Shown here piece after piece: positions 17,935 to 27,434 of a stretch of 64,000 nucleotides of DNA. Source of the stretch: Pseudomonas rubra (GTDB lineage Bacteria > Pseudomonadota > Gammaproteobacteria > Pseudomonadales > Pseudomonadaceae); the NCBI RefSeq assembly GCF_028656935.1, contig NZ_JAMDGZ010000029.1:1-64000 (forward strand). The letters run 5' to 3'. The position numbers and the translations under genes are program-made. The notes beneath the pieces are model-generated. The model was not told where the DNA came from. It saw only the letters and a program-made list of their open reading frames with translations, and ran no database searches. Every line of letters starts with the position of its first letter. Position 1 is the stretch's first letter.

Positions 17935-18880
17935 TCAGGCGCTCCACGGTCTTGGCCCACATATCATCCACCGGCGCCTCAAGCTTGAGCTCACCACCAT
18001 CGGGCAGCGGCACGGTCAAGGCATAGGCATGCAGGAACAGGCGCTTGCCACCCAGATCGCGAATCTCCCGGGTGAAGCCTTCATCGCCATACTTGCTGTC
18101 ACCGGCAATGCAATGCCCGGCATGCAGCGCGTGCACGCGAATCTGATGGGTACGCCCGGTAATCGGCCGCGCCTCGACAATGGTGGCGAACTCACCAAAG
18201 CGGCGCAGTACGCGGAAAATCGTCAGCGCTTCCTTGCCCTCGTCATTGACCTCGACCATGCGCTCACCAGAACGCAGATTGCTCTTGAGCAGCGGTGCGT
18301 TGACCTGCTTCTTGGCCGTCGCCCAATGCCCGCGGACCAGGGCCATGTAGCGCTTGTCGACACCGTCACCGCGCAGGGCCGTGTGCAGGTGACGCAACAT
18401 ACTGCGCTTCTTGGCGATCATCAACAGGCCAGAGGTGTCGCGATCCAGACGATGAACAAGCTCCAACTCCTTGGCATCCGGGCGCATCTGACGAAAGGCT
18501 TCGATCACGCCGAAGCTCAAGCCGCTGCCACCGTGCACGGCGATGCCGGCAGGCTTGTTGAGCACAATCAGGGCCTTGTCTTCATAGACGATCGCCGTCT
18601 CGAGGCGCTCGAGCAAGCCCTGCGCCACCGGCACCGGCTCGTCACGTTCAGGCAGACGAACGGGCGGCACGCGCACGATGTCACCGGCCTGCAACTTGTA
18701 CTCGGGCTTGATCCGGCCCTTGTTCACGCGCACTTCGCCTTTACGCAAAATGCGGTAAATCAAGGTCTTGGGGACACCCTTGAGCTTGGTTACAAGAAAA
18801 TTATCGATTCGTTGGCCGGCAAGTTCCGGCGCGACCTCAATCAGCTGGACGCCGGAGGTCGGAGGGGCATTAGTCGTCAT
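17924..18880 (-). CDS. rluC: 23S rRNA pseudouridine synthase RluC
   Basis: 318 residues. Makes pseudouridines 955, 2504 and 2580 in E. coli 23S rRNA. An N-terminal S4 RNA-binding domain (about 18-80: [25 protein letters not shown]) precedes the RluA-type catalytic domain with [11 protein letters not shown], the nucleophilic Asp in that motif. The ATG at 18880 gives [10 protein letters not shown]; further upstream the frame is open but overlaps the rne promoter and lacks similarity. Divergent from rne. Confidence 0.95.
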   Translation of the reverse strand: MTTNAPPTSGVQLIEVAPELAGQRIDNFLVTKLKGVPKTLIYRILRKGEVRVNKGRIKPEYKLQAGDIVRVPPVRLPERDEPVPVAQGLLERLETAIVYEDKALIVLNKPAGIAVHGGSGLSFGVIEAFRQMRPDAKELELVHRLDRDTSGLLMIAKKRSMLRHLHTALRGDGVDKRYMALVRGHWATAKKQVNAPLLKSNLRSGERMVEVNDEGKEALTIFRVLRRFGEFATIVEARPITGRTHQIRVHALHAGHCIAGDSKYGDEGFTREIRDLGGKRLFLHAYALTVPLPDGGELKLEAPVDDMWAKTVERLSAA

Positions 18881-19624
18881 TTGCCAATCATAACAATTTT
18901 TTATGGATTTGAAGCACTTAATGATTGCTGCTATAGTCGCGAACGCCGCCAAAAGCGGCTGGCCAGCGGACTCACGGCTTTCAGCCGGCCCTGACCGACG
19001 CAATTCTCGAGGACGCGAGGCCGTCCGACGGGGCTTTCGCCAGTTTACAGAAATGCCTGGAATCGCCACCAGCGCCGCGCAGAGAAGACCGATAAAAAAC
19101 TACAAGAGCGGTATTTCACCCTCCCCCACGTTTTTTTCGCTGCCACTCTGTCAGTGCCGTCAATTTCACGCAGTCATGGCGACGGCTTCGGAAATACCAG
19201 CCTTGGATATAAAAGGCGCAGGCTCCCGTATGGAGCTGGCGAAAATGCAACCCGTTGCGGATTCAGCGCGCGGCAGCACCCGAATTATCAGGGATACGTG
19301 TAGGGTGGAGATGCACAACCGTCGGACCGTGTAGTACTGCGTCCAGTTCACCGGCCTATTGGCCTGGCGACCGGACCCGGTCTTGATCAAGATGCCCTGC
19401 GGGCGTCCACGGCCGAAGGCTGATTCCTCCTCCTGACTGAGTGCATTTGACACCACAGCAAGCAGGACGCGTCGTCGCGACTTCAGCAGTACTGGGTGAC
19501 CAGTCGGGCTCGAAAGTTGCTGGACACGGGGGTGGCCCGCCACTCCTTGCGCACCTGACACAGACCGTGAGAAGTCGTGTGTGCCGAACGCCGTTTCCGG
19601 CAGCCCGGAAACCGACGGTATTAC
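18881..19624 (+). promoter_or_regulatory. long rne leader region
   Basis: 744 bases with no supported gene. In E. coli the rne leader mediates feedback by RNase E cleavage of its own mRNA; a similarly long leader here would serve the same use. Open frames in it have no recognisable domain and are judged chance frames. I could not define individual stem-loops with confidence. Confidence 0.55.
18909..18937 (+). promoter_or_regulatory. sigma-70 promoter of rne
   Basis: TTGAAG (18909-18914), 17-base spacer, TATAGT (18932-18937). Transcription would begin near 18944, leaving a leader of about 680 bases before the rne ATG. The rluC start is only 29 bases away on the other strand. Confidence 0.65.
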
Positions 19625-22600
19625 ATGAAAAGAATGCTGATTAACGCAACTCAACCCGAAGAGTTGCGTGTAGCTCTGGTGGACGGCCAACGTCTCTACG
19701 ACCTGGACATCGAGTCCGGCGCGCGTGAGCAGAAAAAGGCCAACATCTACAAAGGCCGGATTACCCGGATCGAACCTAGCCTGGAAGCCGCTTTCGTCGA
19801 CTTCGGCTCCGAACGTCACGGTTTTCTGCCGCTGAAGGAAATCTCCCGCGAATACTTCAAGAAGTCGCCCGAAGGCCGGGTGAACATCAAGGAAGTGCTC
19901 AGCGAAGGCCAGGAAGTCATCGTCCAGGTCGAGAAAGAAGAGCGCGGCAACAAGGGCGCAGCCCTGACCACCTTCATCAGCCTGGCCGGTCGCTACCTGG
20001 TCCTGATGCCGAACAACCCGCGTGCCGGTGGTATTTCCCGCCGCATTGAAGGCGAAGAGCGCAACGAGCTGCGCGAAGCCCTCAACGGCCTGGTCGCCCC
20101 TGCCGACATGGGTCTGATCGTGCGCACTGCCGGCCTTGGCCGCAGCAGCGAAGAAATGCAATGGGACCTCGACTACCTGCTGCAGCTGTGGACCGCGATC
20201 AAGGAAGCTTCCCAGGACCGCGCCGCCCCCTTCCTGATCTACCAGGAAAGCAACGTCATCATCCGCGCCATCCGTGACTACCTGCGTCAGGATATCGGCG
20301 AAGTACTGATCGACAGCATCGACGCCCAGGAAGAAGCCCTGACCTTCATCCGCCAGGTCATGCCGCAGTACGCCAGCAAGATCAAGCTGTACGAAGACAG
20401 CGTACCGCTGTTCAACCGTTTCCAGATCGAAAGCCAGATCGAGACCGCCTTCCAGCGCGTCGTCGACCTGCCGTCCGGTGGTTCGATCGTCATCGACCCG
20501 ACCGAAGCCCTGGTGTCCATCGACATCAACTCGGCGCGCGCCACCAAAGGCAGCGACATCGAGGAAACCGCCCTGCAGACCAACCTGGAAGCGGCTGAAG
20601 AAATCGCCCGCCAGTTGCGCCTGCGTGACATCGGCGGCCTGATCGTGATCGACTTCATCGACATGACGCCTGCCAAGAACCAGCGCGCCGTGGAAGAAAA
20701 AGTCCGCGAGTGCCTGGAAGCCGACCGTGCCCGCGTGCAGGTTGGCCGTATCTCGCGCTTCGGCCTGCTGGAGATGTCCCGTCAGCGCCTGCGCCCTTCC
20801 CTGGGTGAAAGCAGCGGCATCGTCTGCCCACGCTGCAGCGGCACCGGCATCATCCGTGACGTCGAATCGCTGTCGCTGGCCATCCTGCGCCTGATCGAAG
20901 AAGAAGCCCTGAAAGACCGCACCGCCGAAGTCCGCGCCCAAGTGCCGATTCCGGTTGCAGCCTTCCTGCTCAACGAAAAACGTAACTCGATCACCAAGAT
21001 CGAACTGCGCACCCGGGCCCGCATCGTCATCCTGCCGAACGATCACCTGGAAACCCCGCACTTCGAAGTCCAGCGCCTGCGCGACGACAGCCCGGAGGCC
21101 ATGAACAGCCAGTCCAGCTACGAAATCGCTGCCACCGAGACCGAAGACGCCCAGCCGACTGCCGCTACCCGCACCCTGGTGCGCCAGGAAGCTGCGGTCA
21201 AGACCGCTCCGGCCCGCGCCAGCGCTCCAGTGCCAAGCGAAGCCGCCGCACCAGTCGCCGCGCCCGTTCAGCACACCCCTGAGCCAAGCCTGTTCAAAGG
21301 CCTGGTGAAGTCGCTGGTGAGCCTGTTCGCCGGCAAGGACGAGCCTGTCGCCGCTGCGCCAGTGGTCACCGAGAAACCGGCCAGCGAACGCCCGCAGCGC
21401 AACGAAGAGCGTCGCAACGGTCGCCAGCAGAGCCGCAACCGCAACGGCCGTCGCGAAGAAGACCGCAAACCGCGTGAAGAGCGTGCCGAACGCGCCCCAC
21501 GCGAAGAACGTCAGCCACGCGAAGCCCGCGAAGAAGCACCAGCCCGCGAAGAACGCGCGCCACGCCAGCCGCGTGAAGAGCGTCAACCACGCGCACCACG
21601 TGAAGACCGCCGCTCCCGCGAGGACCGTCCGGTCCGCGAACTGCGCGAGCCACTGGACGCAGCCACCCCGGCCGTGCGCGAAGAACGCCCTGAGCGCGCT
21701 CCGCGTGAAGAGCGTCAGCCTCGTGAAGAGCGTGCCCCACGTGAAGAGCGCGCACCGCGCGAAGAACGTGCGCCGCGTGAAGAGCGTCAACCGCGTCCGC
21801 CACGTGAAGAGCGTCAGCTGCGTCCAGCCGAACAGGCTGCTGAGGTTGCTGCTGAAGTTGCGGAAGAGGAACTGCCGAACGAAGAACTGCTGCAAGATGA
21901 CAACCAGGAAGGCACCGAAGGCGAACGCCCTCGCCGCCGCTCCCGTGGCCAGCGTCGTCGCAGCAACCGTCGCGAGCGTCAACGCGATGCCAACGGCAAC
22001 CTGGTAGAAGGTTCGGAAGACGGCAGCGAAGAGCAGCCACAAACCACCGAGCTGGGTGCCGAACTGGTCGCAGGCCTGGCCGTGACCGCCGCTGTTGCCA
22101 CCAGCAACATCAGCGCCGCTGCCGAAGCCCAAGCCAACCAGCAGGCCGAACTCGCCACTGTCACCGTCGAAGAGCAAGCTGCGGCTGAAGTCGCAGCGAC
22201 CGAGACCGTTGTCGTGGAAGCCGTTCAGCCAGTGGTTGAAACCCCTGAAGTGGCCGAAGCAGCCGAGGCCTTCCAGGTCGTTGAAGTCGCGGTCGAACCG
22301 GTTATCGAGCAACCCTTCACTGCCCCGGCCGAAGCGCCAGCAGTAGAAGCCAGCATTGCACCAGTGGTCGAAGCGCCTGTGATTGCTGCGCCAGCTGAAG
22401 TGCTGGAACCTGTTGCAGCAGTGGAGCCTGCGCCTGAAGTTCAGGCACCAGTGGCGGCCGAGCCGGTGGTGGTTGCAGAAGCGGTTGAAGCACCTGCGCC
22501 AGTCGCCGAGCCAGCACCGGTCGAAGAGCCTGCACCTGCGCTTGAAGCAGAGGCCAGCTCCCTGACCAGCAACGGTCGCGCACCGAACGATCCACGTGAA

Positions 22601-22765
22601 GTACGCCGTCGCAAACGCGAAGCCGAAGCTGCCGCAGCTGCCGCTGCAGTGGTCGCCGCCGAAGCCAGCGCTGCTGTAGTCGCAGAAGAAGCGCCTGCGG
22701 CACCGACCGAAGAAGTGGTCGAGGAGAAACTGGAAACCGCAGAAGAGCACAAACCGCTCGTCTGA
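19625..22765 (+). CDS. rne: ribonuclease E
   Basis: 1046 residues. The endonuclease that starts mRNA decay and processes rRNA/tRNA. An N-terminal S1 domain (about 35-120) is followed by the RNase E/G catalytic core (about 125-400; metal region [11 protein letters not shown] and the second acidic site [10 protein letters not shown]), the zinc-link motif CPRCSGTG (about 402-409) and the small domain to about 510. The C-terminal half is low complexity: an Arg-rich block with repeated REERAPR units (about 585-740), then a Glu/Ala/Pro/Val block, matching the degradosome scaffold and RNA-binding region. ATG at 19625 gives [10 protein letters not shown], the family start. A terminator follows. Confidence 0.97.
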   Translation: MKRMLINATQPEELRVALVDGQRLYDLDIESGAREQKKANIYKGRITRIEPSLEAAFVDFGSERHGFLPLKEISREYFKKSPEGRVNIKEVLSEGQEVIVQVEKEERGNKGAALTTFISLAGRYLVLMPNNPRAGGISRRIEGEERNELREALNGLVAPADMGLIVRTAGLGRSSEEMQWDLDYLLQLWTAIKEASQDRAAPFLIYQESNVIIRAIRDYLRQDIGEVLIDSIDAQEEALTFIRQVMPQYASKIKLYEDSVPLFNRFQIESQIETAFQRVVDLPSGGSIVIDPTEALVSIDINSARATKGSDIEETALQTNLEAAEEIARQLRLRDIGGLIVIDFIDMTPAKNQRAVEEKVRECLEADRARVQVGRISRFGLLEMSRQRLRPSLGESSGIVCPRCSGTGIIRDVESLSLAILRLIEEEALKDRTAEVRAQVPIPVAAFLLNEKRNSITKIELRTRARIVILPNDHLETPHFEVQRLRDDSPEAMNSQSSYEIAATETEDAQPTAATRTLVRQEAAVKTAPARASAPVPSEAAAPVAAPVQHTPEPSLFKGLVKSLVSLFAGKDEPVAAAPVVTEKPASERPQRNEERRNGRQQSRNRNGRREEDRKPREERAERAPREERQPREAREEAPAREERAPRQPREERQPRAPREDRRSREDRPVRELREPLDAATPAVREERPERAPREERQPREERAPREERAPREERAPREERQPRPPREERQLRPAEQAAEVAAEVAEEELPNEELLQDDNQEGTEGERPRRRSRGQRRRSNRRERQRDANGNLVEGSEDGSEEQPQTTELGAELVAGLAVTAAVATSNISAAAEAQANQQAELATVTVEEQAAAEVAATETVVVEAVQPVVETPEVAEAAEAFQVVEVAVEPVIEQPFTAPAEAPAVEASIAPVVEAPVIAAPAEVLEPVAAVEPAPEVQAPVAAEPVVVAEAVEAPAPVAEPAPVEEPAPALEAEASSLTSNGRAPNDPREVRRRKREAEAAAAAAAVVAAEASAAVVAEEAPAAPTEEVVEEKLETAEEHKPLV

Positions 22766-22779
22766 TCGTCCAGGCTGAA

Positions 22780-22813
22780 AAAAAGCCCCGCCAGGTAACT
22801 GGCGGGGCTTTTT
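22780..22813. terminator. bidirectional terminator between rne and murB
   Basis: A perfect 15-base stem AAAAAGCCCCGCCAG / CTGGCGGGGCTTTTT with loop GTAA, between convergent genes. Confidence 0.95.
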
Positions 22814-22825
22814 ATTGCCTGTGTG

Positions 22826-23845
22826 TCAGTACAGGTTTGGCTCCATCTCCAGTTCAACCCCGAAGCGTTCGAGGATATCGGCCTGGATTTTTTGCGCCAG
22901 TTGATGCAACTGCAAACCGGTCGCTTGGCCATAGTTGACCAGCACCAGCGACTGCAGGCGATGCACCCCGGCATCACCTTCGCGATGACCCTTCCAGCCA
23001 GCCTGTTCAATCAACCAGCCGGCAGCCAATTTGAACTGACCATCGGCCTGTGGATAAGCCACCAGCCCTGGATGCTGCAAGCGGATACTGTCGGCCAGCA
23101 CCGCAGCGACCACAGGGTTCTTGAAAAAACTGCCGGCATTGCCCAGCTCGACAGGGTCCGGCAACTTCTCCCGGCGAATACTGCAGATCGCATCACTGAC
23201 ATTCTGCGCGGTCGGCTGGTCGACACCCTGCTCGCGCAAACGCTGACGCACCGGCCCATACTCCAGGTGCGCATGCATCACCCGGCTCAAGGCAAAGCGC
23301 ACGCGCAGAATCAACCAGCGCCCAGAATTACGCTTGAACAGGCTGTCACGGTAAGCAAAGCCACATTCTTCCAGGCTGAAGTCACGCAACTCGCCGGTCT
23401 GGCGATCCAGCGCGGTAAGCCCGGCGAACACGTCCTTGATCTCGACCCCATAGGCGCCAATATTTTGCATCGGCGCAGCCCCCACCGTGCCCGGGATCAG
23501 GCTGAGGTTCTCCAGCCCGGCCAAGCCTTGGGAAAGGCTCCACTGTACGAACGGATGCCAGGGCTCGCCCGCTTCGGCCTCCACCACCACTCGCTCGCCG
23601 TCGTCAGACAGGATACGCAGCCCACGGCTGGCCATGCGCAGTACCAGCGCCTGGATATCAGCGGTCAGCAGTAGATTGCTGCCACCACCTATCACCAGCA
23701 CCGGAATACCCTGCTTACCTGCCAGAGCCAACGCCCCGCGCACCTCATCGTCGCTGTGGACTTCGGTGAAGTACCGCGCTTTCACATCAATGCCAAAGGT
23801 GTTGTACGGCTTGAGCGATACCTGTTGCTGCCACTGCTCACTCAT
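22826..23845 (-). CDS. murB: UDP-N-acetylenolpyruvoylglucosamine reductase MurB
   Basis: 339 residues, the E. coli-like type I form. FAD enzyme making UDP-MurNAc. FAD-binding VIGGGSNLL near 52-60, YGVEIKD and GNAGSFFKNP with the catalytic Ser are present. Its ATG overlaps the stop of the phosphatase gene upstream by 4 bases, so it ends the lpxK-kdsB-ptp-murB run. Confidence 0.96.
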   Translation of the reverse strand: MSEQWQQQVSLKPYNTFGIDVKARYFTEVHSDDEVRGALALAGKQGIPVLVIGGGSNLLLTADIQALVLRMASRGLRILSDDGERVVVEAEAGEPWHPFVQWSLSQGLAGLENLSLIPGTVGAAPMQNIGAYGVEIKDVFAGLTALDRQTGELRDFSLEECGFAYRDSLFKRNSGRWLILRVRFALSRVMHAHLEYGPVRQRLREQGVDQPTAQNVSDAICSIRREKLPDPVELGNAGSFFKNPVVAAVLADSIRLQHPGLVAYPQADGQFKLAAGWLIEQAGWKGHREGDAGVHRLQSLVLVNYGQATGLQLHQLAQKIQADILERFGVELEMEPNLY

Positions 23846-24306
23846 AGACGGCCCTTGAGTTCGATGACCAAACGGCTGCAGGCGATTTCGATCAGGTCGA
23901 GGACCTCTTCGAAATCCTGCTCGGCGCCATAGTAAGGATCTGGCACCTCGTCCAGCGCACCGTCATAGCGGCGCAGGAACAGGTCCAGCTCGGCTTTGGC
24001 CGTGGCCGGGCGCATGGCCTGCAGATGGCCAAGATTGCTCTTGTCCATGGCCAGGATCAGGTCGTAGTCATTGAAGTGCGCAGCCTTGAACTGCTGCGCA
24101 CGCTGCTGCGACAAATCATAGCCACGCATGCGCGCGGTGCGACAGGTGCGGGTATCTGGCTGCTTGCCGACATGCCAGTCCCCGGTACCGGCCGACGCCA
24201 CTTCAATCAGCTCGCCCAGGCCTTGCGCCTGCAATTGATGGCGCAGCACACCTTCGGCGGTGGGCGACCGGCAGATATTACCCAGGCACACGAACAGAAC
24301 CCGCAT
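23842..24306 (-). CDS. low-molecular-weight protein tyrosine phosphatase
   Basis: 154 residues. The P-loop C-L-G-N-I-C-R (C7 to R13) followed by SPTAEGV, and the acid motif DPYYG (about 122-126), define the family. The likely role is dephosphorylation of a tyrosine kinase or surface-polysaccharide enzyme, but no kinase gene is adjacent. It overlaps kdsB by one base and murB by four. Confidence 0.92.
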   Translation of the reverse strand: MRVLFVCLGNICRSPTAEGVLRHQLQAQGLGELIEVASAGTGDWHVGKQPDTRTCRTARMRGYDLSQQRAQQFKAAHFNDYDLILAMDKSNLGHLQAMRPATAKAELDLFLRRYDGALDEVPDPYYGAEQDFEEVLDLIEIACSRLVIELKGRL

Positions 24307-25070
24307 CAGGCCTCCAGCAAGCGCCGGACGCGCTCCAGATCTTCAGGGGTGTCAACGCCCACGGGCGGCGCATCGATGGCATCGGCGACATGAATACGTA
24401 CGCCATGCCAGAGTGCTCGCAGTTGCTCCAGCGACTCGGTCTTCTCCAGCCAGCACGGGCCCCAGGCGACGAAATCCTGCAGGAAGCCGGCGCGGTAGGC
24501 GTACATGCCGATGTGACGGCGATACGGTACGCCTTGCGGCATCTGCTCACGGCTCTGGGCAAAGGTGTCTCGCGCCCACGGCAAAGGTGCCCGGCTGAAA
24601 GTCAGGGCCAGACCGTTGCAGTCGCTGACGACCTTGACCGCATTGGGGTTGAACACGGCCTCGACATCGCTGATCGGCTCGGCCAGGGTGGCAATACCGG
24701 CTTCAGGATGGGCCGCGAGGTTAGCCGCCACCTGATCGATGATCACCGGTGGAATCAGCGGCTCATCACCCTGGACATTGACCACGATGGCATCGACGGC
24801 CAGGCCCAGCTTGGCAGCCACTTCCGCCAGGCGATCGGTACCGGAGTCATGATCTTCGCGGGTCATCAGCACTTCGGCGCCGAACGCCTCGCAGGCCTTG
24901 AAGATATCCGCGTCATCAGTGGCAATCACCACACGGCTGGCGCTGCTCTTGCGGGCCTGCTCCCAGACGTGCTGGATCATCGGTTTGCCGGCGATCGGCA
25001 GCAACGGCTTGCCGGGCAAGCGCGTGGAACGCAGGCGCGCCGGAATCACAACGGTAAAGGCCAGGCTCAT
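24306..25070 (-). CDS. kdsB: CMP-KDO synthetase KdsB
   Basis: 254 residues. Activates 3-deoxy-D-manno-octulosonate with CTP for lipopolysaccharide. N-terminal [16 protein letters not shown], the signature of the family, and [12 protein letters not shown]. It overlaps the upstream Trm112-like gene by 4 bases. Confidence 0.96.
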   Translation of the reverse strand: MSLAFTVVIPARLRSTRLPGKPLLPIAGKPMIQHVWEQARKSSASRVVIATDDADIFKACEAFGAEVLMTREDHDSGTDRLAEVAAKLGLAVDAIVVNVQGDEPLIPPVIIDQVAANLAAHPEAGIATLAEPISDVEAVFNPNAVKVVSDCNGLALTFSRAPLPWARDTFAQSREQMPQGVPYRRHIGMYAYRAGFLQDFVAWGPCWLEKTESLEQLRALWHGVRIHVADAIDAPPVGVDTPEDLERVRRLLEA

Positions 25071-25252
25071 TTGTCCAGACGCTCGTCGTCGGTCAGGGTC
25101 CGCGCTTCGCTCTCAAGCATGACCGGGATACCGTCGCGAATCGGATAGGCGAGCCCCGCTCCCTTGCTGATCAGCTCGGTCTTGTCGGCGCTAAGCTTGA
25201 GCGGACCCTTGCAGATCGGGCAAGCGAGGATATCGAGCAGTTTGGTGTCCAT
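25067..25252 (-). CDS. Trm112-family small protein (YcaR)
   Basis: 61 residues: [14 protein letters not shown] at the N-terminus and [11 protein letters not shown] at the C-terminal half are the family signature. It is usually found between lpxK and kdsB, as here. It has one CxxC pair only. The function in bacteria is unclear; it may be a folding or partner protein. Confidence 0.92.
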   Translation of the reverse strand: MDTKLLDILACPICKGPLKLSADKTELISKGAGLAYPIRDGIPVMLESEARTLTDDERLDK

Positions 25253-25290
25253 GGAAATTCCTCAGGCCAGTGGCCGGAAAAAGAAACGAA

Positions 25291-26301
25291 TCAGGAGGGC
25301 CGCGACGCGGGCAGCAAGCGTGACAACTGAGCATCGAACCAGGCCTGGAAGGCAGGTGAAGGCACAGCATCAACCGCAAGGTACCACCAGTCGTCGGCAG
25401 CGAAGGCGCGGCATTTGACCGCGTCCTTCTCGGTCATGACCAAGGGCAGCGCAGGGCTGAAACTCAAGGCCTGGACGCTGTATTGGGCATGATCGGCAAA
25501 AGGGTGTGGCACAGGACGCCAGTTTAGCCCCTGCAGGGTATTGAAGAAACGTTGCGGATTACCGATACCGGCAACGGCGTGCAGCGCCTGGCCTGGCGGG
25601 AAATGGTCGAGGCCGTGACGCTCGCCGCTGCGCAGATTGACCAGCGCGGCAGGTTGCAGGGCAAAGGCAAAACCGTCTTCGCGGTCCGCCGTGGCGCCAT
25701 TGTAGAGTACTGCATCGACTGCCTGCAGACGCTCGACCGGCTCACGCAGGGGGCCAGCCGGCAGACAGCGGCGGTTGCCCAGGCCACGGGCGGCATCGAT
25801 CAGCACCAGCTCCAGATCGCGCGCCAGACGGTAATGCTGCATACCGTCGTCGCACAGGATCAGGTCCAGCGGCTCACTGGCGAGCAGCGCCTGCACCGCG
25901 CGCGAACGGTCCGGGTCGATCATCAGTGGCACACCGCTGCGCTGAACGATCAGCAATGGCTCATCACCCGCCTCGGCCGCGCCCTGCTCGGCACGCACGC
26001 GCCACGGCAACTGCGGCGGTTTGGCGCCATAACCGCGACTGACCACGCCGACGCGCAGGCCTTGCTGGCGACAATGCTCGATCATCCACAGGATCATCGG
26101 TGTCTTGCCGGTACCGCCGACCGTGATGTTACCCACCACGATCACTGGCACCGGGGCGCGGTAGCTGGGGCTTTCACCACTGAGAAAGCGCGCGCGCTTG
26201 CCCTGCACCACTTGGCGATAAAGGGCTTCGAGCGGACGCAATAGCGCCAAGGCCGGATGCCCGGCGTACCAGGCCGCGAGCAAGCGGTCAGCAAGGGCCA
26301 T
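25291..26301 (-). CDS. lpxK: tetraacyldisaccharide 4'-kinase LpxK
   Basis: About 336 residues. Inner-membrane kinase that forms lipid IVA. The Walker A VGGTGKTP lies near 62-69, with the usual [10 protein letters not shown] lead-in; an N-terminal membrane-associated helix is rich in Leu/Ala. Either the ATG at 26301 or at 26304 could be used; both overlap the exbD stop. Part of the exbB-exbD-lpxK-ycaR-kdsB-ptp-murB operon. Confidence 0.95.
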   Translation of the reverse strand: MALADRLLAAWYAGHPALALLRPLEALYRQVVQGKRARFLSGESPSYRAPVPVIVVGNITVGGTGKTPMILWMIEHCRQQGLRVGVVSRGYGAKPPQLPWRVRAEQGAAEAGDEPLLIVQRSGVPLMIDPDRSRAVQALLASEPLDLILCDDGMQHYRLARDLELVLIDAARGLGNRRCLPAGPLREPVERLQAVDAVLYNGATADREDGFAFALQPAALVNLRSGERHGLDHFPPGQALHAVAGIGNPQRFFNTLQGLNWRPVPHPFADHAQYSVQALSFSPALPLVMTEKDAVKCRAFAADDWWYLAVDAVPSPAFQAWFDAQLSRLLPASRPS

Positions 26302-26732
26302 CAAGGTGTCCCCTGAGCCGCCTCGACCGTGGTCATGCGCAACTGGCTGAAACCGAGCTTGCCGGCCGCATCCATGGCAGTCACCACCGCCTGATGCGGG
26401 GTCTTGCCGTCGGCGCTGATCGACAACGGCAGTTTGGTATCACCTGCAGATTCCTGCTGCAGGGCTTCGGTCAGGGTCGCCAGGTCGCTCTTGGGCAACA
26501 GGTGATTATTCACCGAATAGACGCCGTCGGCGCTGATGGTGATGTCCAGTTGCTTGAGTTCCGAATCCGGCGCCGGCGCACCGCTTACCGACTCCGGCAA
26601 CTCGACGCGCAGCTGGGTCTCACGGGTGAAGGTGGTGGTGACCACGAAGAACAGCAGCAGGATGAACACCACATCGATCAACGAGGCCAGGTTGATGTCC
26701 ACGGTCTCCCGTGCCTTGCGTCGAAACTTCAC
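26301..26732 (-). CDS. exbD: ExbD/TolR-family energy-transducing protein
   Basis: 143 residues, one membrane helix (about 15-38: [21 protein letters not shown]) containing the Asp needed for proton flow (LASLIDV), then a periplasmic domain. It partners the ExbB-like protein just upstream (4-base overlap). The pair sits with lipid A genes rather than with tonB, so it may be a dedicated Tol/Exb-like motor for envelope work. Confidence 0.92.
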   Translation of the reverse strand: MKFRRKARETVDINLASLIDVVFILLLFFVVTTTFTRETQLRVELPESVSGAPAPDSELKQLDITISADGVYSVNNHLLPKSDLATLTEALQQESAGDTKLPLSISADGKTPHQAVVTAMDAAGKLGFSQLRMTTVEAAQGTP

Positions 26733-27364
26733 GCCTTGGCCTCGCTGAGGTCGACGTCACGGTCGCCCTGCACCACTTCGACCAGCTTGATTGCCTCCTG
26801 CTCCATGCCGACCACCAGCTCGTCGATACGGCGTTGCAGGAATCGGTGGAAGAACACCGACGGGATACCCACCATCAGGCCCGCCGCCGTGGTAATCAGC
26901 GCCTTGGAGATACCGCCGGCAAGTACCGATGCATTGGTGGTCATGCCAGTGCCCATGAAGGCACTGAAGATGTCGATCATGCCCAGCACGGTGCCGAGCA
27001 GGCCAAGCAGCGGCGCCATGGCAGCGATGGTGCCCAGGGCATTGATGTAACGCTCCAGCTCATGGATGACCCGGGCAGCCGCCTCTTCGATGCATTCCTT
27101 CATGATCTCGCGGCCATGGCGCGAGTTGGCAAGGCCGGCGGCAAGGATTTCGCCCAGGGGCGAATCGGCGCGCAGGGCCTTGAGCTTGTCACTGGTAAGT
27201 TGCTTGTCCTTGATCCACATCCACACCTGGCCCAGCAGGTGCGGTGGCGTGACCCGGCTGGCGCGCAGGGTCCAGAGACGCTCGGCGACGATCGCCATGG
27301 CAGCAATGGAGCTCAGAATGATCGGCAGCATCATCCAGCCACCGGACTTGACCAATTCCCACAC
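26729..27364 (-). CDS. exbB: ExbB/TolQ-family proton channel protein
   Basis: 211 residues with three membrane segments (about 10-32, 105-130, 150-175) and the family GTVLGMIDIF motif. A GTG start at 27364 is chosen: GAGGGG lies 9 bases upstream and the product begins MWELVKSGGWMMLP. The ATG at 27373 is too close to that site, and longer frames run into the comEC end without family similarity. Confidence 0.9.
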   Translation of the reverse strand: MWELVKSGGWMMLPIILSSIAAMAIVAERLWTLRASRVTPPHLLGQVWMWIKDKQLTSDKLKALRADSPLGEILAAGLANSRHGREIMKECIEEAAARVIHELERYINALGTIAAMAPLLGLLGTVLGMIDIFSAFMGTGMTTNASVLAGGISKALITTAAGLMVGIPSVFFHRFLQRRIDELVVGMEQEAIKLVEVVQGDRDVDLSEAKA

Positions 27365-27434
27365 AGTAAGCATCCCCTCGAAAAAGTCCGCCACTTTACC
27401 ATAGGACCCAAGGGGGCTCATCTGCCGAAGGTCG

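Noticed and set aside
19166..22750. 1194-codon open frame antisense to rne
   Set aside because: It mirrors the GC-biased codon pattern of rne, has no recognisable domain and low-complexity Phe/Gly/Arg composition; rne on the plus strand is certain.
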